Shown here: positions 33,424 to 42,516 of the stretch, piece by piece
How the letters are laid out: each line of letters starts with the position of its first letter
How positions within the stretch are numbered: position 1 is the stretch's first letter
Source: Clostridium lentum
Lineage (GTDB): Bacteria > Bacillota > Clostridia > Clostridiales > Clostridiaceae
Direction of reading: 5' to 3'
Length of the DNA stretch: 46,355 nucleotides
Assembly: GCF_014287815.1 (NCBI RefSeq)
Contig: NZ_JACOOQ010000021.1
Span: forward strand, 1-46,355
Made by a program: the position numbers and the translations under genes
The notes under the pieces: generated by a model
Database searches by the model: none
Told to the model about the DNA's origin: nothing
The model's input: only the letters and a program-made list of their open reading frames with translations

Positions 33424-34617
33424 TTAAGTTGACTCTAACTCTACTTTACTTTCATTACTTTTCTTATTTATAAGATAATCTACAATTATAGCAATTGCTC
33501 CATCACCAGTTATATTAGTAGCTGTTCCCAAGCTATCTTGTGCTGCGTGAAGAGCTATCATTATAGATTTTTCTATACTACCAAAGCCAAACATTGTTTC
33601 TAATAATCCAAGTGCTGCCATTACTCCACCTCCTGGAACTCCTGGTGCTGCAATCATTGTAATTCCAAGCATAAAAATGAATGGTAATACTTGAGATAAT
33701 GTTGGAACTTGTCCATTCATATACATTACAGCCATTGAAGTTATTACTAAAGTTATTGTATCTCCTGCTAGATGTATTGTCGCTCCTAAAGGAACTACAA
33801 ATTCTGCTATTTCATCACTAACTGAATTTCTTTTTACACATTGTAAAGTTACTGGAATAGTAGCTGCTGATGATTGTGTCCCCATTGCTGTAAAATATGC
33901 TGGTAGCATATTTTTTATCAACTTAATAGGATTTTCCTTCTTTATTATTGAAGTTATACTGTATTGAATTAATATATATATAGCTTGCACTGAAAATAAT
34001 ACTGCATATACTATGGCAAAAGACTTAAGAGTAGTAAATATCTCTCCACTGAAGCTTAATTTAGCAAAAATACAACCAATATATATTGGTACTAAAGGAA
34101 TTAATACTTTATTAACTATCATAAGCACTATTTCATTAAACTCTTCAAAAACCCTTAATAAAGAGCTATCTTTTACTTTTGATATACCAATACCTAAAAT
34201 AAAAGCTAAGACTAAAGCAGACATAACCCCCATTATAGCAGGTATATCTATTGTAAAGTAGGCAGTAGCTTCAACTGCTGCTCCTTCTGCTAATGTTCCC
34301 TGCTTAATTAAATTAGGCAGAATGGCTGACCCTGCTAAATACGCTAATAATCCTGCTACTATAGTTGAAACATAAGCTATAACTGTTGTAAGTAGCAAAC
34401 CCTTTCCAGACTTTTTACCTAGTGTAGCTATTCCTGGAACTATAAATCCTATTATTATTAAAGGAATAACAAAGGATAAGAAGCTACCAAAAATACTACT
34501 AAATGTAGCTGCTAATCTTACTGGCCATAAAAGACCAATACCATTGCATCCTAACCCCAAGATAATACCCAAAAAGAAACAAATAAATATCCTTGAAATT
34601 AAAGACATTTTTTTCAT
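33424..34617 (-). CDS. dicarboxylate/amino acid:cation symporter (SDF/DAACS family)
   Basis: The protein has about 397 residues and some eight hydrophobic segments. It carries the re-entrant signature of the glutamate-transporter family, TAMGTQSSAATIPVTL, and a matching C-terminal block LGATIHLAGDTITLV. The serine-rich loop and the IAAPGVPGGGVMA segment are diagnostic. It probably imports an acidic amino acid, serine/threonine or a dicarboxylate with Na+ or H+. The ATG at 34617 follows GGGGG by five bases and is chosen over one 33 bases upstream. It is monocistronic. Confidence 0.87.
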   Translation of the reverse strand: MKKMSLISRIFICFFLGIILGLGCNGIGLLWPVRLAATFSSIFGSFLSFVIPLIIIGFIVPGIATLGKKSGKGLLLTTVIAYVSTIVAGLLAYLAGSAILPNLIKQGTLAEGAAVEATAYFTIDIPAIMGVMSALVLAFILGIGISKVKDSSLLRVFEEFNEIVLMIVNKVLIPLVPIYIGCIFAKLSFSGEIFTTLKSFAIVYAVLFSVQAIYILIQYSITSIIKKENPIKLIKNMLPAYFTAMGTQSSAATIPVTLQCVKRNSVSDEIAEFVVPLGATIHLAGDTITLVITSMAVMYMNGQVPTLSQVLPFIFMLGITMIAAPGVPGGGVMAALGLLETMFGFGSIEKSIMIALHAAQDSLGTATNITGDGAIAIIVDYLINKKSNESKVELEST

Positions 34618-34823
34618 AAATACCCCCTTTTGTACTTTCACGACGTACAACTGTTTATTATATACTTACAATATACAATGCGTAGAAATTTATGTCAATT
34701 AGTTTTTGAAAAAACTATTAAATAACTTCCCTCAATAACTTTTCTATATTATAAATTAGATAGTTCTATCTTGATAATATTATTAATTCCATATTCATCA
34801 AGCATAAGTTTTTCATCAATTGT

Positions 34824-34862
34824 AAAAAGAACCCCTTAGCTGTTTACCAAGAGGTTCTTTTT
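34824..34862. terminator. terminator of hcp
   Basis: AAAAAGAACC and GGTTCTTTTT arms with inner CTT/AAG pairing lie just beyond the hcp stop codon. T-runs on both strands make it usable from either side. Confidence 0.82.
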
Positions 34863-34876
34863 GATAATTCAATATA

Positions 34877-36514
34877 TTACATGTTCATAAACATTTCTAT
34901 ATCATCTTCAACATTATTTATTCCACCAATACCAAAGTTTTCAACTAATACTTTAGCTACATTAGGTGAAAGGAATGCTGGAAGCGTTGGTCCTAAGTGA
35001 ATATTTTTCACTCCTAAGTATAGTAATGATAATAATACTATTACTGCTTTTTGTTCATACCAAGCAATATTAAATGCTATTGGTAAATCATTTATATCTT
35101 CAAGTTCAAATATTTCTTTTAATTTTAATGCTATTAATGCTAATGAGTATGAATCGTTACATTGTCCTGCATCTAGTACTCTTGGAATTCCACCGATATC
35201 TCCAAGATCTAATTTATTATATTTATATTTAGCACATCCTGCAGTTAAAATAACAGTATCCTTTGGAAGAGCCTTAGCAAAATCAGTGTAATAATTTCTT
35301 GATTTAGCTCTACCATCGCAACCACCCATTACGAAGAATTTCTTAATAGCTCCTGATTTTACTGCTTCAACAATTTTATCAGCTAAAGCAAATACTTGAG
35401 CATGGGCAAATCCACCAACAATTTCTCCAGTTTCAATTTCAGTTGGAGCTTTGCACTTCTTAGCATGTTCTATTATTGCTGAGAAATCTTTATTATCTTC
35501 ACTTTCTCCTTTAATATGAGTACATCCTGTATATCCAGCTGCTCCAGTTGTATATACTCTATCTTTGTATGAGTCCTTAGGTGGTACTATACAGTTAGTA
35601 GTCATAAGAATTGGTCCATTAAAGCTTTCAAATTCTTCTTTTTGTTTCCACCATGCATTACCATAGTTTCCTACTAAGTGAGAATATTTCTTTAAATGTG
35701 GATAGTAATGTGCTGGTAACATTTCTGAGTGAGTGTATACATCTACTCCTGTACCTTCTGTTTGTTTTAATAATAATTCTAAATCTTTTAAGTCATGTCC
35801 TGATACTAAGATACCTGGATTATTTCTAACTCCAATATTTACTTTAGTTATTTCAGGATTTCCATAAGTTTCAGTGTTAGCTTGGTCTAATAATGCCATA
35901 CCATCAACACCAACTTTACCTGTTTCTAAAGTTAAAGCTATAAGTTCGTCTATTGTTAAAGAATCATCTAATAACTTAGCTAATGTGCTTTGCATGAAAG
36001 CATTAACTTCTTCACTATCATATCCTAAAGCATTAGCATGCTTCATGTATGCTGACATACCTTTTAATCCATAAGTTATAAGTTCTCTTAAACTTCTAAC
36101 ATCTTCATCTTTAGTTGCTAAAACTCCTATATCAGACTTCTTGTCCATTTCTTCATTTGAAGATGCATCCCATAAAGCTGCTTCTGATAAGTTTGCTGTA
36201 TCTTTTAACTTTGCCATAAGTTCATTCTTAACATTTAAAGTTTCTCTAACTCTGCTGTAGAATACTTCATCATCAAAGTTTGCATTAGTTATTGTTGTAA
36301 ACAAATTAATAGTTATTAAGTGATTAACTGCTCCATCTATAGCTTGTCCTTCAGCTCTTAATCTAGTTGTTATCTCACTTAACCCTTTAGTTGTATATAT
36401 TAAAAGGTCTTGCATTCTAGCTAAATCTGGGCTTTTTCCACAAACACCAAACTTAGTGCAACCTGTACATCCTGCTGTTTCTTGACATTGAAAACAAAAC
36501 ATTTTATTTTCCAT
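34877..36514 (-). CDS. hcp: hydroxylamine reductase (hybrid-cluster protein)
   Basis: The 545-residue Hcp has the N-terminal cysteine motif (C7, C10, C19, C25 in [18 protein letters not shown]), as in the clostridial/desulfovibrial forms, and ligands of the hybrid Fe-S-O cluster further on ([36 protein letters not shown]). It reduces hydroxylamine and nitric oxide and takes part in nitrosative-stress defence. GGGGG precedes the ATG. A palindrome at -41.5 and a Crp/Fnr-type gene just upstream point to dedicated activation. Confidence 0.96.
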   Translation of the reverse strand: MENKMFCFQCQETAGCTGCTKFGVCGKSPDLARMQDLLIYTTKGLSEITTRLRAEGQAIDGAVNHLITINLFTTITNANFDDEVFYSRVRETLNVKNELMAKLKDTANLSEAALWDASSNEEMDKKSDIGVLATKDEDVRSLRELITYGLKGMSAYMKHANALGYDSEEVNAFMQSTLAKLLDDSLTIDELIALTLETGKVGVDGMALLDQANTETYGNPEITKVNIGVRNNPGILVSGHDLKDLELLLKQTEGTGVDVYTHSEMLPAHYYPHLKKYSHLVGNYGNAWWKQKEEFESFNGPILMTTNCIVPPKDSYKDRVYTTGAAGYTGCTHIKGESEDNKDFSAIIEHAKKCKAPTEIETGEIVGGFAHAQVFALADKIVEAVKSGAIKKFFVMGGCDGRAKSRNYYTDFAKALPKDTVILTAGCAKYKYNKLDLGDIGGIPRVLDAGQCNDSYSLALIALKLKEIFELEDINDLPIAFNIAWYEQKAVIVLLSLLYLGVKNIHLGPTLPAFLSPNVAKVLVENFGIGGINNVEDDIEMFMNM

Positions 36515-36556
36515 TTCTTAAACCCCCGTAAAATTAATTTTCAAAATATATACTAT

Positions 36557-36599
36557 ATAATACACTATAATTAAAATAAAATATGTAACATTTGTTACA
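36557..36599 (-). promoter_or_regulatory. hcp promoter with class II Crp/Fnr-type activator site
   Basis: The 16-bp palindrome TGTAACATTTGTTACA (36584-36599) has its centre at 36591.5. A -10 hexamer TATTAT lies at 36557-36562, so the start would be 36550 and the operator is centred at -41.5, the classical class II position. There is no good -35. The likely regulator is encoded by the adjacent gene. Confidence 0.7.
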
Positions 36600-36617
36600 A
36601 AGTTTATTTTCATTTTT

Positions 36618-37298
36618 TCAATGAAAAAGTATTTCTTCTAATTTCTCTATATCTAATATAGTTATATTATTCCTATCAAAATCTATAATTTTTTCTTTTC
36701 TAAGCTTAATTAATTCTCTTGATAAAGAAGGTCTCGGAATTCCTATAAAATTTGCTATTTCTTCTTTGTTCATTTTTAAATTTACTATTAGTTGTTTTTG
36801 TGATTTATATTCTTGCAAAATATAATCTGCAACTTTTTGCTTTATATTTTTTAAAGAAATACTTTTAATCTTATTATTAAGTACAATAACTTTATCACTT
36901 AAAAGCATCAGAAAATTTTCTAATATAATATCATTTAAAGAAAATAATTTTCTGATGTCCTCTTTATTTAAATACCCTACTATACAATTGCTATTTGCCA
37001 TTACTGTTACAGGATACGTAGTAGTTTTAGAAAAAATAAGTGCCTCTCCAAATACATCACCACAAGAAAGCTTCTTCATTACTATAGATTTACCACTAGG
37101 ATATATTCTTTCTATATTAGCTGTTCCTTGTAATAATAAACCTATAGCATTACAGTTATCATCTTCCTGTGAAATTATAGAACCTTTAGGATATCTCTCT
37201 ATATAATAATTTAAATGTTTTAATAATTCTTCTAATTCTTCTCCACTAATACCAGAAAAAAGTGCATTATCTTTAATATTATTTATTATTTCTTTCAT
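36618..37298 (-). CDS. Crp/Fnr-family transcriptional regulator, HcpR-like
   Basis: The 226-residue protein has a cyclic-nucleotide-binding-type beta-roll (about 15-120: GLLLQGTANIERIYPSGKSIVMKKLSCGDVFGEA) and a C-terminal winged helix, with the recognition-helix region IPRPSLSRELIKLRKE. No Fnr-like N-terminal cysteine cluster is present. Genes of this type next to hcp are called HcpR and sense nitrosative stress, in some cases with heme. That is inferred from the neighbourhood. It precedes hcp on the same strand and has a gap of about 100 bp containing the palindrome. Confidence 0.88.
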   Translation of the reverse strand: MKEIINNIKDNALFSGISGEELEELLKHLNYYIERYPKGSIISQEDDNCNAIGLLLQGTANIERIYPSGKSIVMKKLSCGDVFGEALIFSKTTTYPVTVMANSNCIVGYLNKEDIRKLFSLNDIILENFLMLLSDKVIVLNNKIKSISLKNIKQKVADYILQEYKSQKQLIVNLKMNKEEIANFIGIPRPSLSRELIKLRKEKIIDFDRNNITILDIEKLEEILFH

Positions 37299-37358
37299 TT
37301 TTCACCACTCTTATCTTTTGTTTTAATTATAGTATACTACTTTTTTATTATTACATAT

Positions 37359-37416
37359 AAAAAAACCGTATTAATATGAACTTTATTTCTGAAGCATTAA
37401 GTTCTTATTAATACGG
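37359..37416 (-). terminator. terminator of the PhnA-like gene
   Basis: An almost perfect 18-bp stem (CCGTATTAATA...AACTT with its complement) encloses a 15-base loop and is followed on the minus strand by TTTTTTT. It lies just past the stop of the gene at 37425. Confidence 0.85.
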
Positions 37417-37424
37417 AATCTTTT

Positions 37425-37772
37425 CTATATTTTTTTAACTACTGATGATTTTAATTTCATAGCTCCAAAACCATCTATTTTACAATCAATATCATGTCCA
37501 TCAGATACACCATAAAGTAAACGTATATTTTTTACTTTTGTACCTTGCTTTAATGCAGATGAAGCACCTTTAACTTTAAGGTCTTTTATTATTGTAACTG
37601 TATCTCCATCGTTTAATACATTTCCATTTGCATCTTTGATTACTTCTTGAGCTTCTCCAGCAACTTCTGCACCAGCAGTCCACTCATAAGCACATTCAGG
37701 ACATACTAAAAGGCTTCCATCTTCATATGTATATTCCGAATTACATTTAGGGCAATTTGGTAATTTATCCAT
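37425..37772 (-). CDS. PhnA/YjdM-family zinc-ribbon protein
   Basis: The 115-residue protein has an N-terminal zinc ribbon ([14 protein letters not shown]...[10 protein letters not shown], cysteines near 7, 10, 24, 27) and a C-terminal PhnA domain, with [16 protein letters not shown] and the [16 protein letters not shown] tail. Despite the historical name it is not a phosphonoacetate hydrolase, and its function is unknown. GGAGG precedes the ATG. It is monocistronic. Confidence 0.92.
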   Translation of the reverse strand: MDKLPNCPKCNSEYTYEDGSLLVCPECAYEWTAGAEVAGEAQEVIKDANGNVLNDGDTVTIIKDLKVKGASSALKQGTKVKNIRLLYGVSDGHDIDCKIDGFGAMKLKSSVVKKI

Positions 37773-37947
37773 TATTCATTCCTCCAATAATTTTCATTTG
37801 TAATTGTATAATTACAATTAATATATGCAAAATATAGAAATATATAAAATTCTGCTTATATTCTTATATATACTATCATACTCTTTTAATATTGACAAAC
37901 AATCATCATACAAACAAAAATTCAAGATTTCTGAATTAACAATATCA

Positions 37948-39015
37948 TTATTTTAATGAGTAATTATAAGTTCTAGACTTATCTCTAGTTGTACAAATTT
38001 GTAATGTTAAATCATCTAAATTATACACACATGACCATTGTGTATCTGAAGGTATTCCTTCTCCACCTTCAACCTGTCTTACTCCTTGTGATGGTACACT
38101 AAGTAAAAGATCCATTGCTTCATCTTCACTCATTATTCCATTTGTCTCTTCTTGCTTAGCTTTAATTTTTTCATAACGGTCTTGTCCATATCCTGAATTC
38201 ATATTGTTATAAAGAACAAAATTTGTTGCTGCTGTATATCCCTCTTCTTTAGTTAAAACATGCATTTCATTATTTATATATTCAACAACTGCTGTATTTC
38301 CTGTAGCATCTGCAATTTGAAAATGATAACCTGTTTCTCCACTTGAATTCATATCATAATTTTTAAGTAATTCAATAGCTTCATCAACAGTAGCCGCTTT
38401 ATCTAAAACCATACGAATTGCTGAAGTAGTTGTTATAGGTACTTTTCCAGTATTTTGATGAACTTTTCCATCTTCAATAACAAGAACACCAATAGCAAGT
38501 CCTTTTTCATTCATACCATCTAATGGTGCATATGGTGCTGCTAAAGTAATAACACGATTTATTAAATTCTTAGTTGGCATATTTTCTAAACTTAATCCTA
38601 AATGATTTAAATTAACTAAAGAAATTGACTTATATCCATTCTTAGGTTGAGTGCGAACAATAAGTCCTATAGAATGTACATAATCAAAATTTCTTCCAAA
38701 AAGATTTTCATCTTCTAAATTAGTAGCAACAAAAGTGCTACAAGCTCCATCTGGATTAACATCAAAAGAAATTCCTTTTAATACTTGCTTAGTTACAAAA
38801 CTTACAAGATCATCATCTGTTGCAGCTCCATTTACTAAAAATTCATCTAAATTATAATCTGCATGATAAGTCATTTCATAAAAAGGATGCTCATTTAATT
38901 GTTTAAAAGATACTAATGTACGAATCTCTCCAAAAAACAATCCTCCTACTCCAATAACTAATGCTAATATTAATGCTAATGTACTAATACCTATTATCTT
39001 TAATTTTTTCTTCAT
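37948..39015 (-). CDS. membrane-anchored Ntn-type amidase (linear amide C-N hydrolase family)
   Basis: The 355-residue protein has one N-terminal membrane helix (about 8-28), then a choloylglycine hydrolase/acid ceramidase-like domain. The likely nucleophile Cys92 lies in DGACSTFVA, followed by NLFGRNFDYV, LAAPYAPLDGMNEKGLAIGV and NFVLYNN. In this superfamily the cysteine becomes N-terminal by processing. Here about 91 residues would be removed, including the membrane anchor, or the Cys acts internally. It could hydrolyse bile-salt-like, N-acyl amide or penicillin-like substrates. A true bile salt hydrolase usually begins directly with the Cys, so I do not use that name. AGGAG precedes the ATG. 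Confidence 0.78.
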   Translation of the reverse strand: MKKKLKIIGISTLALILALVIGVGGLFFGEIRTLVSFKQLNEHPFYEMTYHADYNLDEFLVNGAATDDDLVSFVTKQVLKGISFDVNPDGACSTFVATNLEDENLFGRNFDYVHSIGLIVRTQPKNGYKSISLVNLNHLGLSLENMPTKNLINRVITLAAPYAPLDGMNEKGLAIGVLVIEDGKVHQNTGKVPITTTSAIRMVLDKAATVDEAIELLKNYDMNSSGETGYHFQIADATGNTAVVEYINNEMHVLTKEEGYTAATNFVLYNNMNSGYGQDRYEKIKAKQEETNGIMSEDEAMDLLLSVPSQGVRQVEGGEGIPSDTQWSCVYNLDDLTLQICTTRDKSRTYNYSLK

Positions 39016-39433
39016 ATACTTTTCTCCTATTTTTTAATAAGTTATCTTTGCTAAAGATATTATACATTATTTTATTTTGATAATCAAACTATTTTATTTA
39101 CAAATTATTTTTTTATGATTAAGCTAATATAGCTATATTTAAATATATTGAGGGTTGGTTACAATAAGAACGAGGCTTCACTCTTCTATTAATTACATGA
39201 CACCAGAACAATGCTAATTATTAGCTAGAAGTGCAACATAAAAAAGTTTGAGTTTCTGTGTCCAATATATTGACATAAGACCAATTTAAGTTATATTATT
39301 TTATCAAATAAAATGAAAAATACTAAACATCAACACAAAAATGTAAATCATAATCCATAAGTTAAAAGTGTAAAAGCTTACTTTGGAGAACCCAAAGTAA
39401 AAACTTATGATTCAACTGATTTTAAGCTATAAT
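39016..39433. other. intergenic region with degenerate sequence
   Basis: This is about 420 bases without an intact gene. Around 39150-39280 a plus-strand frame reads short protein-like bits (MTPEQC, LLARSAT) broken by stop codons, which may be the worn end of a transposase. I cannot assign it. An AAGCTTACTTTGG...CCAAAGTAA-type inverted repeat near 39375-39405 may be a weak hairpin. Confidence 0.4.
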
Positions 39434-39449
39434 AAGGAGGATGAATAAA

Positions 39450-39710
39450 ATGAATAATTATGAAAATATTTTTAGGTGGATGAAAAAAGCAACAAAAGCA
39501 GAACGTCATATTGAAGAATTAGAGTTATTCGCAAAAAAACATCCAATAATATTTATGAAGTTTCATAAGGAAGGTAATGCAATAATTAAATATGATGAAT
39601 GTGATCCTAAATATATTAAAGCAAAAGAAGAGTTAATAAAACTATTTAATGAAAATCAAAGTAGTTTTGAACCTGTTTTTGAAGCTGTAAAAAATAAATT
39701 TAATTATTAA
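39450..39710 (+). CDS. small protein (86 aa), unknown
   Basis: The protein is basic and helical (FRWMKKATKAERHIEELELFAKKH, then KAKEELIKLFNE), with no recognised domain. AAGGAGG (39434-39440) touches an in-frame ATG at 39441 but lies nine bases ahead of the ATG at 39450, so the latter is preferred. It sits alone on the plus strand between IS debris, so it may be accessory DNA. Confidence 0.6.
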   Translation: MNNYENIFRWMKKATKAERHIEELELFAKKHPIIFMKFHKEGNAIIKYDECDPKYIKAKEELIKLFNENQSSFEPVFEAVKNKFNY

Positions 39711-39778
39711 TATTTAAAAATAAAGATTGGAATATTTAAACTATACCCTTTGTCAAGGACAGTTTAAAAAAGAGTAGA

Positions 39779-39826
39779 CTAATTTAAGAGATGATTTCTG
39801 TATTGAACAGGAGTCATCTTTTTTAA
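39779..39826 (-). pseudogene. C-terminal scrap of an IS3-family transposase
   Basis: The minus strand reads NLKKMTPVQYRNHLLN then stop, the usual ending of IS3/IS150-type OrfB, and is broken by stop codons just upstream. Beyond it the sequence CTGTCCTTGACAAAGGG (39750s) looks like the terminal inverted repeat of such an IS. The rest of the element is absent. The remaining bases up to 40054 show nothing that I can identify. Confidence 0.7.
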
Positions 39827-40054
39827 ATTCTATTAACCTCTAAAATATTAATTATTAGTTTTATAATTTTAAACTTTTCACTTGCGGATACTATTACTTC
39901 ATCCCCCCCTTTCTAGCTTTTTACCATTTTGACATATAAATAAATTACCATAAACACTAATTATTTAGTTCAACAGCCCCATTTTTTATAATTAATATCT
40001 TTTGTAGTTATTATTGTTGCTACTTCTATTAGTCAAAGAGCATTTTTACTTTTA

Positions 40055-40960
40055 CTATTCGACTGATAATTGAATATCTTGATATAATTTGTTATTTCTT
40101 ATTTCTGGATTATATCCAATAAATGCTTTTCCCGCTTCTTCATCTCCTTGTAATTGCCACATAAACCATGCTGTAACATATCCATCTGCTGAATATAGCA
40201 TTTGTACATGTTTTGCTCCAATTCTTCTGAGCATTACCTTTGATGATGGTATCTTATTATACATTTCAATCATTTTTTCAATTGGTATTACATATTGAGT
40301 TTCAAAATATCCATTAGTTCCTGCTATCATCAATATTGGTATATTTATTTTAGTTAAATCATATTTCCACCCAAACTGATGTGAAATTTCTTCGTGTGTT
40401 GGAGATAAAGCTACTGCTGTTTTGTATTTGTCCTTATATTCCATAATAGAAGTTGCTGTTAACACTCCTGTTCCACCTTGTGAATGTCCTGTTATACCTA
40501 TGTTGTCTAAATCTAATTTACCATAAAAAATACTGTTACTATTACTATTTTCAGATATAATCAAATCTATTGTTTCATCAGCAGACTTGCCAAATCCTGT
40601 GCTACCATCATCATTGCCAATAACTACAAATCCCCAAGAAGCTAAATGTTTGAATAATGCTTTATACTTTTTAGGCAAAACTCCAGTACCATTTAATATA
40701 ACTACTACTGGATATTTTTTATTGATATTACTTAATTCTTCAGGATAATAAATATAATATTTCTTCGTTATTTCTGAGCCATCTTTTTTTACCTTCTTAA
40801 CTTTATAATCTCCCATTGATAAATATTTAATTTCAATATCTCCACCTGTTTTTACTTCCTTAGTATAGTTATTGGGTGTCATTGGTATAAATAATATTAT
40901 GACTAACAGTGCAATAAATAATACAATGGATATTCCAATTATATTTAACAGCTTTTTCAT
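40055..40960 (-). CDS. alpha/beta hydrolase with N-terminal membrane anchor
   Basis: The 301-residue protein has a hydrophobic N-terminal segment (about 5-27) and an alpha/beta-hydrolase fold. The nucleophile S160 is in GITGHSQGG, the oxyanion region is VVILNGTG, and a late His lies in GAKHVQMLY. It resembles secreted lipases/esterases of the cutinase or dienelactone-hydrolase-like group. The substrate is unknown. AAGGAGG precedes the ATG. The end of another hydrolase gene lies just upstream on the same strand, so it may have been the second gene of a pair. Confidence 0.82.
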   Translation of the reverse strand: MKKLLNIIGISIVLFIALLVIILFIPMTPNNYTKEVKTGGDIEIKYLSMGDYKVKKVKKDGSEITKKYYIYYPEELSNINKKYPVVVILNGTGVLPKKYKALFKHLASWGFVVIGNDDGSTGFGKSADETIDLIISENSNSNSIFYGKLDLDNIGITGHSQGGTGVLTATSIMEYKDKYKTAVALSPTHEEISHQFGWKYDLTKINIPILMIAGTNGYFETQYVIPIEKMIEMYNKIPSSKVMLRRIGAKHVQMLYSADGYVTAWFMWQLQGDEEAGKAFIGYNPEIRNNKLYQDIQLSVE

Positions 40961-40976
40961 CTCTACTCCTCCTTAA

Positions 40977-41126
40977 TTATTTTTCTGCAGGTATATACTT
41001 ATCAAGGTATTCTTCCACTGTTTCCATATATTCTTTATAAATTTTATCATCATTTTGAAGTCCGTGTCCTGAATGTGTTGCTTCAAAATATTTATAATCT
41101 ACATTATTCTCCAATAATTTTATTAT
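40977..41126 (-). pseudogene. C-terminal fragment of a second alpha/beta hydrolase
   Basis: An open frame of about 50 codons without a start reads IKLLENNVDYKYFEATHSGHG..., then YKEYMETVEEYLDKYIPAEK and stop. The HSGHG segment is the catalytic-histidine end of alpha/beta hydrolases. The N-terminal 80 percent is missing. It is 16 bases upstream of the intact hydrolase gene, which suggests a former tandem. Confidence 0.7.
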
Positions 41127-41233
41127 TTAATAAACTTTACTCTTTTATTATAAATAAAAACTCTTACCTGCATATTTTAATACAAGTAAGAATTTTAATA
41201 TCTTATAACATTATTCTATTTACAATTTAAATA

Positions 41234-41287
41234 AAAACCTCACTTATTTATGATATGGTTCTCCGTAACTACTCTAAATGAGGTTTT
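41234..41287 (-). repeat. hairpin repeat, copy A (terminator of the peroxidase cassette)
   Basis: AAAACCTCA and TGAGGTTTT form an outer stem around an inner TATGG-TTCT-CCGTA hairpin. The first 34 bases match copy B at 43749 with one difference. On the minus strand a T-run follows, so it probably ends the peroxidase transcript, but the full conserved sequence suggests a repeated element and not a chance terminator. Confidence 0.65.
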
Positions 41288-41344
41288 GCCACTTTATTCT
41301 TTTATCTATTATATATAATTATGCTATAATTCCCACGCTACAGT

Positions 41345-41878
41345 TTATTTTAATAGATCATTTATTATTGAAGCTAATTTCTTAGGTTCATATGTTGGGG
41401 CAAATCTCGAAATAATCTTACCGTTTTTATCCACTAAAAATTTAGTAAAATTCCATTTTATATCTTCTCCATCAGTTTTAAACCCTAGATCTTCAAGCTT
41501 TCCGTATAATAACTTTGATTCTTCATCTTCTTCTGCTTGTGGTGCTTCTGATTTTAAAAACTTATATAAGTCTGAAGCATTTTCTCCATTTACTTCAATT
41601 TTAGCAAAAGTTTCAAAAGTTGTTCCATATGTTAATTTGCAAAAACTTGATAACTCAGCATCACTTCCTGGTGCTTGTTGGAAAAATTGATTACATGGAA
41701 AATCTAATATTTCAAAACCTTTATCTTTATATTCATCATAAATCTTTTGTAACCCTTCATATTGTGGTGTAAATCCACATCCACTTGCTGTATTTACTAT
41801 TAAAAGAACCTTTCCTTTATATTTTTCTAAAAGTATTTCTTCTCCATTTGTCTTTTTTACTTTAAAATCATATATCAT
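41345..41878 (-). CDS. glutathione peroxidase family protein (second copy)
   Basis: The 177-residue thiol peroxidase of the Gpx family has peroxidatic Cys34 (NTASGCGFTPQ), FPCNQF, and the catalytic Trp/Asn region WNFTKFLVDKNG. It is a cysteine, not selenocysteine, form, so it probably uses thioredoxin as reductant. An insertion around 110-130 (EAPQAEEDEESKLLYGKLEDLG) sets it apart from the first copy. AAGGAG precedes the ATG. It is the last gene of the cassette, 15 bp after the TrxB-Trx hybrid. Confidence 0.93.
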   Translation of the reverse strand: MIYDFKVKKTNGEEILLEKYKGKVLLIVNTASGCGFTPQYEGLQKIYDEYKDKGFEILDFPCNQFFQQAPGSDAELSSFCKLTYGTTFETFAKIEVNGENASDLYKFLKSEAPQAEEDEESKLLYGKLEDLGFKTDGEDIKWNFTKFLVDKNGKIISRFAPTYEPKKLASIINDLLK

Positions 41879-41893
41879 AATTTTTTCTCCTTC

Positions 41894-42496
41894 TTATAAA
41901 TGTTTCTCAATATTTTCTTTAATCACCTGTTTAGGTGAAAATCCTATTAATCTTTGAACTTCTTGACCTTTTTTTAATAATACTAATGCAGGAATATTAG
42001 ATATATTATATTGTTCTGCAATATCCATACTGTTATCAACGTTAACCTTTATTATGTTAATTTTATCTTCAAATTCAACTTGTAACTCATCCAATATTGT
42101 TGAAATCATTTTACAAGGTCCACACCATTCTGCAAAAAAATCCACTAAAACCATATCTTTTTCAATTTCACTATTTTTAAGAATAAGTTTTTTAACTGAA
42201 CTATCTCCTACTATTTCCACTGGAATATCATTTATTATTTCAATAGATGAATCAACTTCTATTTCTTGCTTATACATTGGCACATAATATACTTTTGATG
42301 CTATTGTTCCTATAAAATTTGCTTCAGCTTCTTCATGCTTATTATAAGCAATTATTGTTACGACTTTATCTTTATATAAAGGAGCATCACATGTTGCACA
42401 ATATCCTACCCCTTTACCTAAAAACTCTTCTTCCCCCTTAAATGGCTTACCAAAATTAACTCCTGTAGCTAATATTATTGAAGTAGCTTCATACAT
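41894..42496 (-). CDS. hybrid of a thioredoxin-reductase segment and thioredoxin
   Basis: Residues 1-110 align with the middle of thioredoxin reductase: ILATGVNFGKPFKGEEEF and the redox pair C33/C36 in YCATCDA. The FAD-binding N-terminus is missing, and the Gly-rich NADPH loop (normally GGGxSA) is replaced by AYNKHEEAEAN. From about 112 it is a full thioredoxin with WCGPC (124-128), the cis-proline region SNIPALVL and GFSPKQVI. A ribosome site (AGGTGG) stands at the start, so it is not simply a cut-off reading frame. It lies between two peroxidase genes, which it could reduce. Enzyme or electron-relay function is inferred. Confidence 0.82.
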   Translation of the reverse strand: MYEATSIILATGVNFGKPFKGEEEFLGKGVGYCATCDAPLYKDKVVTIIAYNKHEEAEANFIGTIASKVYYVPMYKQEIEVDSSIEIINDIPVEIVGDSSVKKLILKNSEIEKDMVLVDFFAEWCGPCKMISTILDELQVEFEDKINIIKVNVDNSMDIAEQYNISNIPALVLLKKGQEVQRLIGFSPKQVIKENIEKHL

Positions 42497-42516
42497 TTTA
42501 TCATTACCACCTATAA

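Noticed and set aside
37948..39015. Classical bile salt hydrolase
   Set aside because: The nucleophile Cys is at residue 92 behind a membrane helix, not near the N-terminus; only superfamily membership is supported.
39118..39300. Protein-coding gene in the gap before the 86-aa protein
   Set aside because: Short protein-like stretches are interrupted by several stops and no start with a ribosome site is present.
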